DNA of 64,000 bases from Isoetes taiwanensis. Taxonomy: Eukaryota; Streptophyta; Lycopodiopsida; Isoetales; Isoetaceae. The translations under genes were made by a program, and so were the position numbers. The stretch's first letter is position 1, and each line of letters opens with the position of its first letter. Under the pieces are notes generated by a model. It ran no database searches, was not told the origin of the DNA, and was given only the letters and a program-made list of their open reading frames with translations. Below, one piece after another: positions 46,801-60,600 of this stretch. The stretch lies in contig JAJEKV010000009.1 in NCBI GenBank assembly GCA_021234155.1, positions 12,220,546-12,284,545 of the forward strand, read 5' to 3'.

Positions 46801-49800
46801 GTGGGAAATCGGTGTCAGGCAACAAAAAAGAGTTATAGAAGTACGTAAGTAGCTTTGGTAGAATGCAAACATAGGGACGAATTTGGCAACAGGAGCTTAT
46901 GTCGGAGTATTGAACAAATACACTAAATGGTAGTCAAAGAATATACCAGAACAAATCTAAAGAGAATCTAGAACCTTTACCAACAATAACAGATCAATCT
47001 ATCAGATTTGAAGTTTCTGCATGCAATACATTCAGTTGAGCAAACGACACTATGGACGGATGTCTGTCTATAAAGGCAAGTTATGATAACATTCATGATC
47101 CCTCACCTTTCGGAGAATTGAAATAGTTTCAAACACGAACTGCATTGCTCCTTCAGAAGTCTCATTCCAGCAAAAGTCTCCTGTGAATGATACCATAGGT
47201 TAGTGTTGGTAAAGACCACATCATAATTGCAGTTAAAGAACAATTTAGTGATGAATATATGTTGCAGCTTCGCAAATGCTACCATACGACGACTGCAAAT
47301 TATGACATGCAATGGGACTGGGATGGAATCCTTCAAAAACCTGTTATAAGTCCTTCAAGCAACAATGGAAAATGAAACAAAGTAATATTACATAACAACA
47401 ATCTCATAATGTGCAACTTAAAGAAGACAATCTGCAACTCTAAATCGTTCAGGTTTAAAGAAAAACTATACTAAGAAATTGACACACAAAGGATCTAACC
47501 GAGATAACGTTCTACCAATCGTATGACGGCATAACTTAGTTAGTACATACCTCGAAGCCCAACAGGTTAACCTTAGAACCTGATTATCTAGGCCTCAAAT
47601 CTTGAAACTTTGAATTTTCTTCTTGGCTCACCTGGATACTGCTTCGTGCTCCTCATAAGAAACAGTGATCCAATCAGGCAAACAGAAGTAGCTCTTTCCA
47701 CATGAGCTTCCACGGCGCCATAAAAGCCATTTTTCTTGCTTCTAATTTCCTGAAACATGCAGATAGAATCATAACAGTAGCTAGAACAGAAAAAAATTAG
47801 GTTAGGTTGATAGAGAATAGGCGCACCTATAGCTCTGTAGCATGCATCGTCATAGTCAAGACAGATCATGAAAGAAGCTCCTGTGATTGCCATCAAGAGG
47901 AGGCTTGAAATCAGGAACCTGCAATCATGGAGGAAGGCCGGATGAGACTGCCAAAACGAAATGAAATAGATTTCAAACCCCAAAATGTCGTACTCGAAAT
48001 CATACCTAATATTTGATCGTCTTTGCAGTGCATCTCTATTCCAATACCGGGCCAGAATGCATCAGCAACTGTGGCAAGCATGCAAAGGATAGGCCAGGAT
48101 AAGAAATCCACCGAAACTCGGGATGAATGATCCACCATTAAATTCCAAAACATTAAACGCAAGAAAATTAATGTTCTACGATTTTTAGATTGTCGGAGTT
48201 TTTTTCCGGCGCCCAAACTCCCTCAAATCTTAGGAAATCGAGCTAAAAAATTCCAAAAATATTTTCGGTCAAACCGGAAATTTCCAAGATAACAAGATTG
48301 ATACCATACCCCAAAATCACCTAAACATGGGTCGTTGTGGTATCGGTGGCGTGAAAGGTGTAGGCATGAATTGTATTATACGAAAATTATATGATAGTGG
48401 ATGTAAAACTTTATAGACAAAGGGTTTTTGCTCAATAGCCTAATTGCAAGAACATAGATGTAATTCTCTTTAGAAAACAAATCCTCTCCCGAGGAACAAA
48501 CTTATAATAATAATAAAAAAATCCTAATGGTATGTATGCCTACAAAAATGGTTGGAAGAACACCTATAAATGCATGCGGCACACGTTTTGAACACCAAAT
48601 AAATATGAATCGCACGCGATGCTCTTGTGCCAAAAAGAAAGAATATAACATAAGAGAGCCAGCCAAAAATACGGAATTGAGGACAAAAATTTTGGTAAAT
48701 GGATATTTACGTCACATTAGGGCCATACATTGTAGAACCAAACATTTTTTAATGGTTTAAAATATTGAAACCGTTATTCATTGCATGCACGACCACCCAA
48801 ATACTATATCGACCATCGACCATTGAACTCCAATACTCCAATGCATCGACCATCGACCATTGAACTCCCCGATTCGTAATCAATTTTTTTTTTGCTCTAT
48901 CGAATCTTGGCCCATTGCTTGCGTGCAAATGGGCTGAAGACAATGTACGCCGCCGCAGGTTTTGAAGCGGTTGTGATCCGAGCAGACGCGTTTTTTCTCC
49001 CAAAGCTGCTTGCAATCGGTTTTTTCAACGGGGAGGTAAATCAAATCGTTCATTTACATTCAACATAGCGACCCCGGATGCGGCCGGACTTAGGTCATGT
49101 TTCTATTTCAGAGAAGAACTGTGGAGCAAGAATAGTGAAGCGAACATCACCCTTATTTGCTCGATTGCTCATCAGGCCCATCACTGTGGATCCATAAATT
49201 TCCTGATTTATAAATTGTAAGTTTCTGTTTGCATAGGCTCTCTGGTTTCTTGCTCCAATGGGATTCTCTTATATGTTCAGCTAGCAGCTTGTTTGCTTAT
49301 GAACACTGTATGCATTTATATATTGACTTGCTACTACTGTCTTCTTCCCTCAGCCGGGTCTCTGACACTTTTAGATGTACTTGCAGTTACAAGTTTTCGA
49401 TGAAGCCTTGGCCATTCTAGCGTTGTTGGGCTTTACTGCAAATGAGTCAAAACAAGCTTTAAGAGTCTCAGGGCAGGATGTACAACGTGAAATCTTTGAG
49501 GCAAAGCAAAAATGAAGGGAAAGTTCATTGGTTGTGCTGTGCATTGCAGGTAGTCTAAACATGATTTTGACTTTAGTTTTATTCTGATGGGTATGTGTGT
49601 CACTGGACTGTGGCTTGAGAACAACTCTGCTAAGAGCAACTGCTTGTTAGAACATGTTCTATTAGAATTAAATCTTAATTTGAATTCTAGATTATGAGTG
49701 AAGCAGCCCATAATCAACCATGACTCGAAGCTTCGTTCCAGACCTCTTGTTGGCTCTCTATGAAGGAGGTAAGATTCTGATGCCTGGTTAGCAATATCCT

Positions 49801-51195
49801 TTTGTCTTGTATGATTGACATTACAAATAGCCGAGCTTTGTTTGCAGTCTGTCCATAGGAGTTTAAATCTCAAACATGAACGTTGCTTAGACTTTGCTTA
49901 GAGTTTGTCCATAAAAATTCAAATCTTGCTATAATGTAGATGCACTTCCTAACTAGGATTAGTCTCTGGTTGTACATTCTCTTAATTGTTATTTCTTTGG
50001 CCATTGTTTCTGCTGGAAATGACAGTATCACTGGAAGCAGATGGTAAATTGACACTCTCCTTGTATAGCCAATGTGCTGCATGCCCATACTCGGCAAGCT
50101 AATGCATGCTATGCATGTAATCTTAGATTTAATAAAGCAGAACATGAAGATCTTTGTAACTATCATTGGCTGCTATTATAAGGTAATGAAATATGATGTT
50201 TGCAGATTGTCGAGCATAAGTTCTCATGTGCGCTTGAGCGGTCATTCTTAGTTTCCATTCAAATGTTTTTGCAAAGCAGCTAAAGGTTAGTGCGCTATCT
50301 ATGCTTTGATGCTTTTAATGTTGTCTCTTTGAAGTCAAAACTTCATTTGACCATGGCAAAAGGGCTACTGATACTCATCATAAAGCTTTATGGTCCTTGA
50401 AGAGCCAGTACAGTATCAGCCTTCAGCTACTGGGGTATAGGAAACAAAGGAGAGATTGGCCCTGTCTTATCTTCCTCCGCCAGGCTATACAATCCCAACC
50501 AAAAGTCGATCTTCTGAACATTATCTGAAACTTTTGCTGTTGCAAAAACACCTCCCAAGTTGGATCTGCCAACTTGCTGGATCTACCAACTTGCTCAAAC
50601 AGACGAAAACGTTGACAAAAACTTTTATTAGATGAATTAATCACCAAATATCTGGTCTTAAACTAAGAGTACAGAGTTGCATGCAAGAGCAACTGAAGAT
50701 TGTATTCTATTGTACATACTGTTGATCTGCGTGCCCCACAGCAATGTCTTCCCGGGCAGAGAAATCCTGGATGGTGGATGTGCTTTTCAAAGCATGTAGA
50801 GCTCTAGTTAAGAACTCTGGAGCCCCAATCACAATTCTAGATCTGGCATGATATATTATAAGGCCATTGGAAGCCAAAAGCTGAATTGCAGCTTCAATAT
50901 TAATTCTTGTGGCGTCACTTTGTCTTTGATACTCTGAAATTACAGTCTTAATGGAGCATGCTGGTAATATTTTGCCATCAATCAGAAAGGGGAGGAGACT
51001 GTTGCATATGCTAGGAATGGGAAAAAGAACACTCTGTAATTCATAAAATAGGCTTTTTATTCTCTGTTTTATCCTGTCTTTTATTTTGGAGCTTTTACCT
51101 TCTACTATTGCAATAAGTTGCCCTTTGAAAAATCAATATGCTTTTGGAACTTGCCGATTATAAACCTTGTTCTGCACTGTGCTATTTCTTCCAAG
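43893..51195. other. Region with scattered minus-strand exon-like fragments
   Basis: No complete gene. On the minus strand several short open pieces are bordered by AG and GT and look like exons: about 45045-45140 (EPAWMGPFVLHPFAW), 45735-45850 (ALAALYGILCDIPTS), 47107-47190 (ETSEGAMQFVFETISILRK), 47635-47755 and 47830-47918. They may belong to one decayed multi-exon gene, possibly alpha-helical repeat in type, but I cannot name it. A 125-bp tandem duplication lies at 44491-44740. The plus strand at 49000-50700 shows nothing definite. Confidence 0.4.
44491..44740. repeat. Tandem duplication, 125-bp period
   Basis: The unit 'aggacgaacaaatttagcag...ttaagtttggaata' occurs at 44491 and again at 44616, with a few substitutions. 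Confidence 0.9.
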
Positions 51196-51802
51196 CTAAC
51201 TTTCCTTGCCTTCCTTCAGATCAAACTCTGCCTCATAGGTCAGTTCTTGTAGTTTGTAGTTTGGCATTTCCACAGAATTTGCTATAGCCATTAGCACCTC
51301 ATTGGAAGAGGCAAACAGATCCAAGTGAAGTAACTGGCAGTGCGGACTCTGCAACGATCTTGCAATATACTCTGCTTCCTCATTGCCAATCTTCTGCAGT
51401 CGCAGTGTCTTCAGAGTATTTTTAGGCCTCTGCAAAGAATCTATCAAAAGTCTTTTTCCCCCTCCCTTTGTAATACCTTCGTTCTTTAAGATCGACAATT
51501 CTTCTAAAACACAGTGCAGGGAGTCTAAAATACATGCAAGATCTTCTACTGCTTCATCTGTTATATGGTTATTACCTAGATTTAGAACTCTTATTCTAGG
51601 ATCTGAAGTCTTAAATGCCTCTGATAGATGCAACTGCGTATGGGGGCTTTGTAAAGCTTCTGCCAGGTACTTGGCTCCCTCGTCAGTAATTTTGTTCCAT
51701 GTAAGTGACAGTTCTCGCAATTGTGAGTTGGGGAGGACTTTCACAAAATGCTCCATCTCCGCATCTCCTAAACCAATATTTGAGAATTCAAGTTTCTGAA
51801 GC
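51196..51802 (-). CDS. Leucine-rich repeat (RNI/NLRC-type) exon, partial gene
   Basis: The last exon of a minus-strand gene: a splice acceptor TTTGCAG precedes 51802, and the frame runs about 200 residues to a stop at 51196. It shows ribonuclease-inhibitor-type repeats of about 28 residues: LRELSLTWNKITDEGAKYL, IRVLNLGNNHITDEAVEDL, LEELSILKNEGI, LKTLRLQKIGNEEAEYI and a final degenerate repeat. Such repeats form a curved protein-binding surface. Upstream exons (NACHT or F-box, for example) were not found, so the protein class is open. No frame damage within the exon. Confidence 0.75.
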
Positions 51803-52227
51803 CTGCAAAGATACAAACCCGAACTTTACATTGGCTTTTTGTATTGGACGGAAGATAAAATTTGCAAGAAAGTAAAGAAGGACGTCTACATATGGAACCT
51901 TTAATAAAGGATCCTTTCAGAATATACAGCAGAATACACCCAAAATGCAAGGGTTGCCCCAACTCGAATCGACACAATAGGGGCAACCAAAAAATAAATA
52001 ATAAACTTTGAGCTTTTTGACCATGTTAGCAAGTCTTCTTTGACCTTTTTTTCCGGTGCCACCGTAGCAAGGCCAATGGGGACACAACAGTACATAATTC
52101 TAGCAATTTATTATTTAAGTTCTTGTAGTATTTAAGTTTGTTAGAGTTCGTATATATTAATTGTGTTCGTAAAAAGATTCTTTATTCAGTTTATCCTATT
52201 GATTGTGTTTCATTCATAGGAAATAAC

Positions 52228-53511
52228 ATGGACGACGTCTTGGAGGATCCTGTCACTTATGCTATTAAAGTTATCTTAAGCACGTTTACTGGATCAGTAG
52301 AGGAGCATTTACGAGCATCAGATGTGATGGCTGCAGAACCTAATACCACTATTAGAAGGGCGTATATGATGAATGCTACGTATCGTCAGTGGTATATAAA
52401 TCATTATGGTCCTCTTTCTACCACTACCACTCCCACACAGTCACATCCTATAGCCACTAGAACCTCCTTGCCCACTCCTTCTAACACTCCACTTGCTGGG
52501 ACTCCTGATCATACACCCTCTAGAGATGACTCAATCTGTTGACATAAATGACTCAGAAGTTGGTCCAAGAAAAGGAAGAGGAATGGCATGGAAAAGGATG
52601 GAGTAAAAGAGAAGTCATGAGGATTATAGGACGATCTTTTAGGTGAGTTAAATTTATAACTTTGTTTAAATACATAGTTTAATTATGTTTAAAACTACTT
52701 TTACAGGGTTTTTAAATCTAGATTGATTGATGATATTGCCAAGGATAAAATTACAACCTGTCCTCCACAATTAGAGGATAATTGTCAGGCATGGGAGCAT
52801 CTTTGGAGAGACGGACAAAGGAAGAAATGGGGTGAGAGAGTAGAATATGCTCAACAATGTCATGCGCAAACATGAGTTTAATTAAATTCTTTTGAATGTA
52901 AATTTATGCTTACTCTATATTATAGTTAAAGTTTGTTGGATTTCTATTATTTTATTTATAGGCAAAGGGATGTTAAGGGCAATCCGGCGGGGAGTGGAGG
53001 CAAAGTCACATTTCGTACTCGATTTGTATGTGTTAGCAAAATTCTTATCTTGTATCAATTTATGTATGTACTTACACTTTTTCTTTTCATTTACTAGTAT
53101 GAAATGTATCAATTTTTTTGTATCAATTTATGTATGTACTTATACTTTTTTTTATTTACTAGTATGAAATGTATGATCGACCTCCGTCGGAAGAGGAATC
53201 TCGTCTTAGCAATACTCTCAACTTCTGTAAGATGCAAAAGCATATAGCAAGGCATGGCATTTGGCCAGTAGAGGAGCGACATCGAAAGGTAATTCTTTCT
53301 AGATTATGAAATTAGTAACGAATTCATAATTTAATTTTATATCATTTTTCTTGTGTAGGGTATTGAGCAATTGCTTCTTCTGGATGATATGGAAGTACAA
53401 GCTGATAATGAAGATCTACCTAATAATGTTGAACAAGATGATATTTATGTACATCAAAATTATGATGATGAGCATGATGGTAGTGGTGCAGCAGGCAGCT
53501 ATGCTTGCTGA
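52228..53511 (+). CDS. Putative transposon-encoded protein (plant transposase-24-like), multi-exon
   Basis: Plus-strand gene with small introns. Candidate exons: 52220-52640 (ATG at 52228 after an acceptor; frame to GDRSFR-like end with GTGAGT), 52707-52870 (CPPQLEDNCQAWEHLWRDG), 52980-53026 (GNPAGSGGKVTFRTRF), 53162-53288 (YEMYDRPPSEEESRL...) and 53359-53511 (acidic end, stop TGA). The order of a tryptophan-containing W..LW motif, a short G/S/K linker and an FYEMYDRPPS-like segment resembles the conserved part of proteins encoded by plant En/Spm-like elements. The first exon needs a frame change near 52530. Similarity is from memory and weak. Confidence 0.45.
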
Positions 53512-53639
53512 AACAATATTGTATTTCTTTTGAATTAATAAAATGTTTTTCTTTTTGTTATGTTTTACTTTGTTATTTTTTGTTATTATTATATAAAGAG
53601 AATTTGAAAAAACAAAGTGTATAAAAGTTCGTCCAATTT

Positions 53640-53880
53640 TTTTTTTTTGTAACGGTTCGTGAACTTGTAACGCGTTGCAAGGATTTTTTTTTTTTTATTT
53701 TAATTTTGTTATTTGCAATGCGTTTCAATATTGAAACGCGTTTCTGTTTTAATTCTTTTGAAACGCATTGCAAGTTATTAACGCGTTTCAAACTTGTTAT
53801 GCGTTACAAATCCGTTACGCGTTTCAATTGACCCCATCATTCGTAACGCGTATCAAATCAACATTGTAACGCTATTTTTT
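53640..53880. repeat. Clustered AACGCGTTTC palindromic motifs
   Basis: At least six copies of (G)TAACGCGTTTCAA, GAAACGCGTTTC or GCGTTACAA-like words in 240 bp, several palindromic. After Helitron 4 the theme resumes at 57265-57295 (gcgtatcaaaaagcgttacaa), so it lay in one block before the insertion. Confidence 0.7.
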
Positions 53881-55684
53881 AATTATATTATAATATTACT
53901 AGTAATAATGCCCAGCGTTGCTGGGCTAACATTTTGATGTGCTTAATGAACTTACTCAATCCACATACCCTGCAATTTTCCTATGAACTATCTTTTGTTT
54001 CTGTATTAATACGTTCATTATGAGCTATCTTTTGTTTCTGTATTAACAGGTTCAGGTTTGTATTTTAGTTCAGAAAGAAAAAATGCATGCAGTAAAGGTT
54101 TAAATCAAACCCAGCTATTTTATTACATGAATGCATATGTAAGTAGTCCTTACGAGCACACCCAATTGTTTAATGCATATGCCAAGTAGTCCTTATGAGC
54201 ACATCTGTTTATACATAACTATAGATTCAAGACCTCTTTAACATGATCATTACGTGCACATCCCAATAAAAGAGAGTTTCTATCATTTTTGCGTAAGAAG
54301 GTTTTAATCACCCAATTGTTCTAATCCATGAAATGCCTATGCTCATATTTTCGTAGCCATGCAGCAATAATTTAAATAACCTCTTTGAGTGTGCTACAAA
54401 TACATACTAAATACATTATTATACACAAACTCACAATACATACTAAATGCACTATTATACACAAAATCAACTCACATAACCATTAATAATGCACTGACAA
54501 ATGTTGTGTACTATAATTGCATTTCTTTGCTTGCAACATTTTCTAGCACGACACTCTAGATATTCCCATATTTCTAAAAGATCATCATCCCATCATTTAA
54601 GTTGCCAAATGTGAGACTACATTAAAGTGCATAGCTTACAAATGTTTATGTTTATGCTTCGTATATCTATAGATATCCCAAGAAGTCCTGATATGGACAC
54701 ATTTGTTTATTCATGTTCATGATCTCTGTAACATGATCATTATATGCACATCCATGTACACATCCATGTGTGAGATTGAGAGTAGGTTGTTTTTTTGCTT
54801 TCTAGAGTGCTTAGAAGATTGGGATACAAATGGAACCAAATAAGAACTTAAACTCAAATCACATTCAGTTAGAAGTTGCTAATAGGGCATGCCTTTTGCA
54901 TATTATATATATGCTGCAGATGTTGAAACAGAAGGTCGTAACCCTTTTTGGGTGCCACAATGTGCAAGCTGCTGAACAAAGTTCTTAACTTGAAGATAGG
55001 TAACTCAAACACTAAACTTTTTGTACTTGATGCAGGGTCCAAAGCTCAACTTTTCATATTAGCTCTGTAGCTTTATTCTGAATATGATGATTCAGTAATG
55101 CAGAACTAATGTTCCAAAGGGACCCTATCCAAATTTAGTAATGCACACATACTGCCATTTTCCAGGACTCAGTGGATGAAACCTCGATGTGGAGCTTGTT
55201 CTTCGCAAAAGGAGCCATTTTGTCTTCTCTAGCAATTATGATTTGATAGCTTTTAGTACTCAGATCTGCAACTATGCTTTCTGCATACAGACAAAGAATT
55301 CCACAAATTGATGTCCAGAAGAAAGCAAAATTCATGCCACTGATGCAATAGAAACTTGTTGAACTGAAATTAGAAAATTTAGTTTGGGCACATGCACAAT
55401 TTACTCATGGCGAAGTTGAAGATGCAAGCAAGCTTCTCTCGTGATCCGATGCTTGTTCATGATTGATTTCTGATACAGTTAGATTCCGTGAGTTAAAAAG
55501 ACGGATCCACATAAAATTGAGCTGATAGTGGTGATTCTGTGACTGATCAGGAAACAGGGTCGCAAGAGAGATGCAGGCATAATTAGATGCGCCAATGGTC
55601 GACATGGCTGGAAAGAATTAGCAACTGGCAATAAGTATATGTGTGGAAAGGCAAAAATAACAAACAGAATATAAGACTCCTCAC

Positions 55685-55843
55685 TTGCATCCGTGGATCC
55701 CGTCTTCTCCTTACAACAGCCTTTGCAACAGCATTTTTTGCTTCACATTCCTGGAGATATGGCTGCAGATCTGTTGCATTACTGGGTCCTCCACATAATG
55801 TCAGGGTACGTCTACTAAAAGTATCTTCACTAACATGCTTTAC
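55685..55843 (-). pseudogene. Captured 159-bp exon in Helitron 4
   Basis: Fifty-three codons open throughout, preceded by CTACAG and followed by GTGAGG. The translation includes RTLTLCGGPSNATDLQPYL and AKAVVRRRRDPRMQ. The parent gene is not recognised. Exon length divisible by three and intact splice signals suggest recent capture. Confidence 0.65.
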
Positions 55844-56835
55844 CTGTAGAAAAGATGCCATCTTTTAAGGTAGGACTCACATAGGCAAAAGGTGAAAAAT
55901 GGAGGTGTCACCTGTAGTAATGTTATCTCTGCAGTTACTGCAGTAAGAATGGGCTTTCAAGGAGCTGGAAGAGATAATTATAAATCTTTACCTGCTGTTC
56001 TATCTCCACCAAGTGTAAATAAATTTGCTGCCTACACAACAACACTAACTCTGAAATTATCAACCAACTGAACAGAAATAAGATCCAAAAGTTAGAATAC
56101 CTTTGCGTTTGGTTGTCATATTGGTCTATAGCAACCCTGCAAAAACCTTCGTAATATGCAGCACAGGTTGGATCTTCATAAGGGGGCGGTGCAAAGGTAT
56201 CTATACCAGAAGAATATAATGTTAGAAAGAAAACTCAATGAAGTGGCACTAAACATGATCCCATTTTTTAGTAAACTGACCATTTCCCGGCATTGTGACT
56301 TAGCATCCACTTGACACTTTAGCCCAATTTTACTCTTTCTACAAATTGAAGTACAAAAGAGAACTTTTCAAGCTGTGGTTTAAAACAACAAATATAGTAC
56401 CTTCCAGTTTTAGTATCCTTAAGATTCAAAAGATGAGCAACGCTGGCAAGGATTTGAGTTGTTGTAACTCTGCTTTAAGATAAGTTCATGAACTCTGGCA
56501 GCTGTAAAGGTTCTGTCAATAAATTTGTTCTAGAAACTAAAAAAAACACCTACATTTGCAAAATCTAGGAATTCTGCTGCCGCATATCAGAAGTCACGGT
56601 ACCAGCCATCTGAGTTCGGTATATTTTGATAACCGTGCTGCCAAGCATTTTGCTCCTAGCCCATAAAAGTCCCAGCCCATAAAAGCTGATGCCTCTGGCG
56701 AAGATGCTTATGAAACCCAAATGGAATGAAAATAGACTGTTTGAGCCTGTACATGCCCATGCTATTGCTCTATCCAACTGTTTTTCAACAGACATCTCGG
56801 CAATGTCAAACCCTTGTAGGCATTCTGTTGCCCCA

Positions 56836-56965
56836 AATACCCTGTAACGGCCATGCTGCATGAACAGAGATCATGAAAAAGCTGTGATGGTAAACAATGT
56901 CTAGAGCGGATACCCTGTAACGGCCATGTTGCATGAACAGAGATCACAGAAAAAGCTGTGATGGT
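56836..56965. repeat. 74-bp tandem duplication in Helitron 4
   Basis: 'taccctgtaacggccatg...agctgtgatgg' occurs at 56836 and 56910. A third, diverged copy is at 63799-63860 in Helitron 5. Confidence 0.8.
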
Positions 56966-57639
56966 CTTTAGCTTTCATATCTTTGAATCGAAAGAATGGA
57001 AAAAAAAAACCCAAACTCTGTTGCTATAGCCAGTGCCCAGCTCAACCATCCACAGCCCGCAACCCAGAGATTGTTCCGGAGATTGTGCTCGAAGGTCCGA
57101 TGGCCGCCCTCGCTAACCCTAGCAAAAAAAAAAAAATCCAAGTTATCTTAAGAATATGACGTGGCATCATCTCCTTCATTGGCTACATCAAATCTGGAGC
57201 GTCCAAATTAGGGCTGGGTCCAACACTTACACTATAACATTATAATATAGGATTTTAGTTCAAAAAAGCGTATCAAAAAGCGTTACAAGCATAGGGGTTT
57301 TCTTCTAGTGTTTGTTATGAATATGAATGTTAGAAGTCTAATTCATACAAATTTCAATTCATACACACTTCTAATTCATTTTCAATTCACACACAATTCA
57401 AAGACATTTTCAATTCGATTTTAATTCACACACCAATTCAAACACACTTCCAATTCAAATTCAACTCAAACTAAATTCGAACACAATTCCAATTCTATTT
57501 CAATTGACACACAATTCAATTGACACACAATTCAATTTTAATCTCAATAAAAATAATGGTTAGAATTTCATTACAAATCAATGACCATACAATACAATGG
57601 TTAAAATTTCAATACAATGGTTTGTAACAATGGTTACAA

Positions 57640-60600
57640 TCATAGAATGGTATACAATGTACAATTTAAAAGAATTATTCTGTTCTCTTCTTTTTCCCCG
57701 AGTTTCTTGTTCTTTTTGTTGTCTTCAGCTCACTTGATGCAGGTTCATCTGAGTTTTGAGCAATCAATGCACTGTTCTGTGGCAAGCTGTCCAATATTTG
57801 GTTATGTGTATCTTCTGGCAGATCAAAACAGTTACCACTAATCTTGCTCAACTCAAAACAAAATGTAAGTAACCAAATGACTATAAACATTACACTCACG
57901 GTTCATTAACCAAGAACTCATATCTCACGCCACCTAAGAACTTGTAGAATAATCCAGTGACAACTACCTCATTTCTGGCAAACTTTTGGCCCCATGGATC
58001 TTTGAATGCCTTCTCCACCACATGTTTCACCTTTGTGCACTTCAGCACATAGAAGTCCACATTCTCCTTGTTGTCTGGCTCTGCAACTACAGAAAAATTA
58101 TCTCCAACTGCAAGAATATCATACTTCCATTGAGGATCACCTTCAAAAACAGGGCCATCCACAACATCTTCCACATAATCAGCACCTGGTCTTAGCTCAA
58201 AGTATTGCCATGTGCCTATTCTACCTTTGTTAGGGCACTTGGCATGTTTGCCTAACCAACAATTATGACAGAAACAACTGTAATCCATATGAGCAACTTG
58301 TGTAGGATCTGTAGCTTGAATTGGCCTGATGGAATGGAACTTGCTTGAACCAGAAAGTGTAGCACAATCATATCTTTCTGACCTATCAACCTCATCTACT
58401 CCTATTTCCCAGAAAAACCTGTTTAGGAAAGAAACCAGTATTTCAAAGACACAATAACAAAAAAAGCAGATTTCAAAGACACACTACTAGGTTAAAAAGC
58501 AGTATTTCAGCATACCTGAACCTGTCTTTGCCCTCGATTGTGGAGTTGTCCCTGAAATGCTTGACCAGGAAAACTACTGCATCATGTGCATTTCTGAGTG
58601 GTACTGATCCTCTTTTCAACATCTCATGTGTAAGAGCTCCTTTAATGACAGCTCCAGCACCATCATGTTCGCCTGAAAAATTATCAGTCACAAAAAAAAA
58701 AAAAAAACAAATTAAAACTATAAATCCATTGACAAAGAATGTAGTTACCTTTGCCATGATAGGAGGCAAAGTAATTCCAATTTATTGGAATGCCATTGGT
58801 ATGGTAGTTCCTACAAAGGAAATAAAAGTTCCTTGCTCCTTTGAACCGAGATGAGCAACCATCAGACCACATGATGTGTCTGCGTTATACTTTTATCTTG
58901 CCTGTTTGTCGAAAATGCATGATGCTTGTTCAAACAATACTGCACAAACAAGGTATCATGGTCCCTGTCATCTGATATGTAGAAATGAGTCTCTTTTATA
59001 ATTCTTCTCTCATTTTCATCCAAACTTGGATCATCTGACAATGTTGCATGTCTGTATGTAATATGCATTTAAATTGTGCATTGATCATTCTTCCAGTGTA
59101 GACTCTAGTATCTCTTCTTTGAATCTTAAAAGTATAATTCTCGGCAAAATCTATGACGTAAAACTATGGTGTCCTTTGGAAATGTTGCCAAACACTCCCT
59201 GAATTGTTTGGCCTGCCATCTTCCTTCATAATTATGTGGTATAAACTCTTTTAAGACACTCTTGGCTTCATTGTAAACCAGTTTGGTAACTGGTTTAGTA
59301 GAAATCTTGTACCCTCCCTTGCCATCAGGCACAGGTTCTCCTATGGGTTCAAGTACCTGCAATGGTAATGACAGATCAATGTGATATAACTTGGGATAAA
59401 ATAAAGCTGAATTCTAACCTTGTCATAGGTCTTCCATTCAATGTTGTGTCCTGGAATGTATTTCAATTCATTTGGACAAGTTGGTAACTTGGCAGGTCCA
59501 CAATTCTTGCACTTGAGAGTCAAACAGTCATGTGCATGCCACTCCTCTGTTTCATCATCCCTTGGACAAACCAGTGATCTCCAAAGCTCACTGGTAGAAG
59601 AGTATGTACATTTATTTGCCATGCAAGTTGGCCCAGGGCCACAAACCACACAAGTGCACTTGCAGCTAGCTCCATGTAATTTCTCATCATGCCTAACCTT
59701 ATTTATTGCTTGCCTAATGAAATCTATTTTCATGTGATACACACAACAACAAGTTTCTCTATCCCTAACCTTCCTTACATATACAAGTCAAACTTGGGAT
59801 ATTCAGCAGTAAAACGTTTATAGAAAGTAACCTGCAAGTGCAAGTTCACAAGTTATAAAAAGAATTTAAAAAGGCAACAGAAAATCAATATATAGAAACA
59901 CTTACTTGAGTTTCCTCTAGAAAATGCAAGGGATGCATTATGTTCACTCCTTTGCCTAGTCTGATCTTCACCACATGTTTTTTGCAAGGTGATACTCTGG
60001 TGTTATTCCTCCAAAAATCAACCACAAGTTTCCTCTGATCATAAGAAAGCTTGTCACTTCGAGTGCTTTTCTTGAACATTGACCATGGTCCTTCCCCATG
60101 CTCAGCAGCAAGTCTTCTCTTAACAGCAACAGAGACAATTCTTCTATTCAGGTTTAGTTGCTTTGCAAAGGCCCTTCTATTTGTGTCAGCATTCACAGAG
60201 TAAGCCATGGCAGCACTTCTTGCTCTCCATGCATCTGTATCCTTTGCATATTTGTGGGCTGCAAATGAATCCTTCAAGTTGTCCACTATAGCTTTCATTG
60301 TTTTGAATTCTTTGGTGGTTTGAACACCTAGACCAGGCAACCATTTGGCTGCACCCCTTAGAATATCTTCCCTATCTTTTTCACTAGCATTCCTACAAAT
60401 ATTATTAACAAGTTTGCCAATATTCTTTGACAATCTTTTCTTTTTTTTTTTGTGCTGAAATCACCATTCAATATCCATTGGAGCTTGTGTATCATTTTGA
60501 TGTAATTCACCATGTGCCGTCTCTGCCATAAAATCAATTTGTGTTTCTTCATAACAAAATTCACCACCAATTTCTGGAAAGATAAATCAAGAACTAAGGT

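Larger units (their letters stand above)
53899..57252 (-). mobile_element. Helitron 4 (non-autonomous, with captured exons)
   Basis: Minus-strand 3' end CTAG at 53899 and hairpin GCCCAGC/GCTGGGC; 5' end TCCTATATTATAATG at 57252; flanks A (53898) and T (57253). Length 3354 bp. Contains a well-formed captured exon (55685-55843) and the fragment shared with Helitron 3. Confidence 0.88.

Noticed and set aside
49410-49440. Another Helitron 3' end ('agcgttgttgggc')
   Set aside because: The hairpin arms do not pair and CTAG is misplaced; probably chance.
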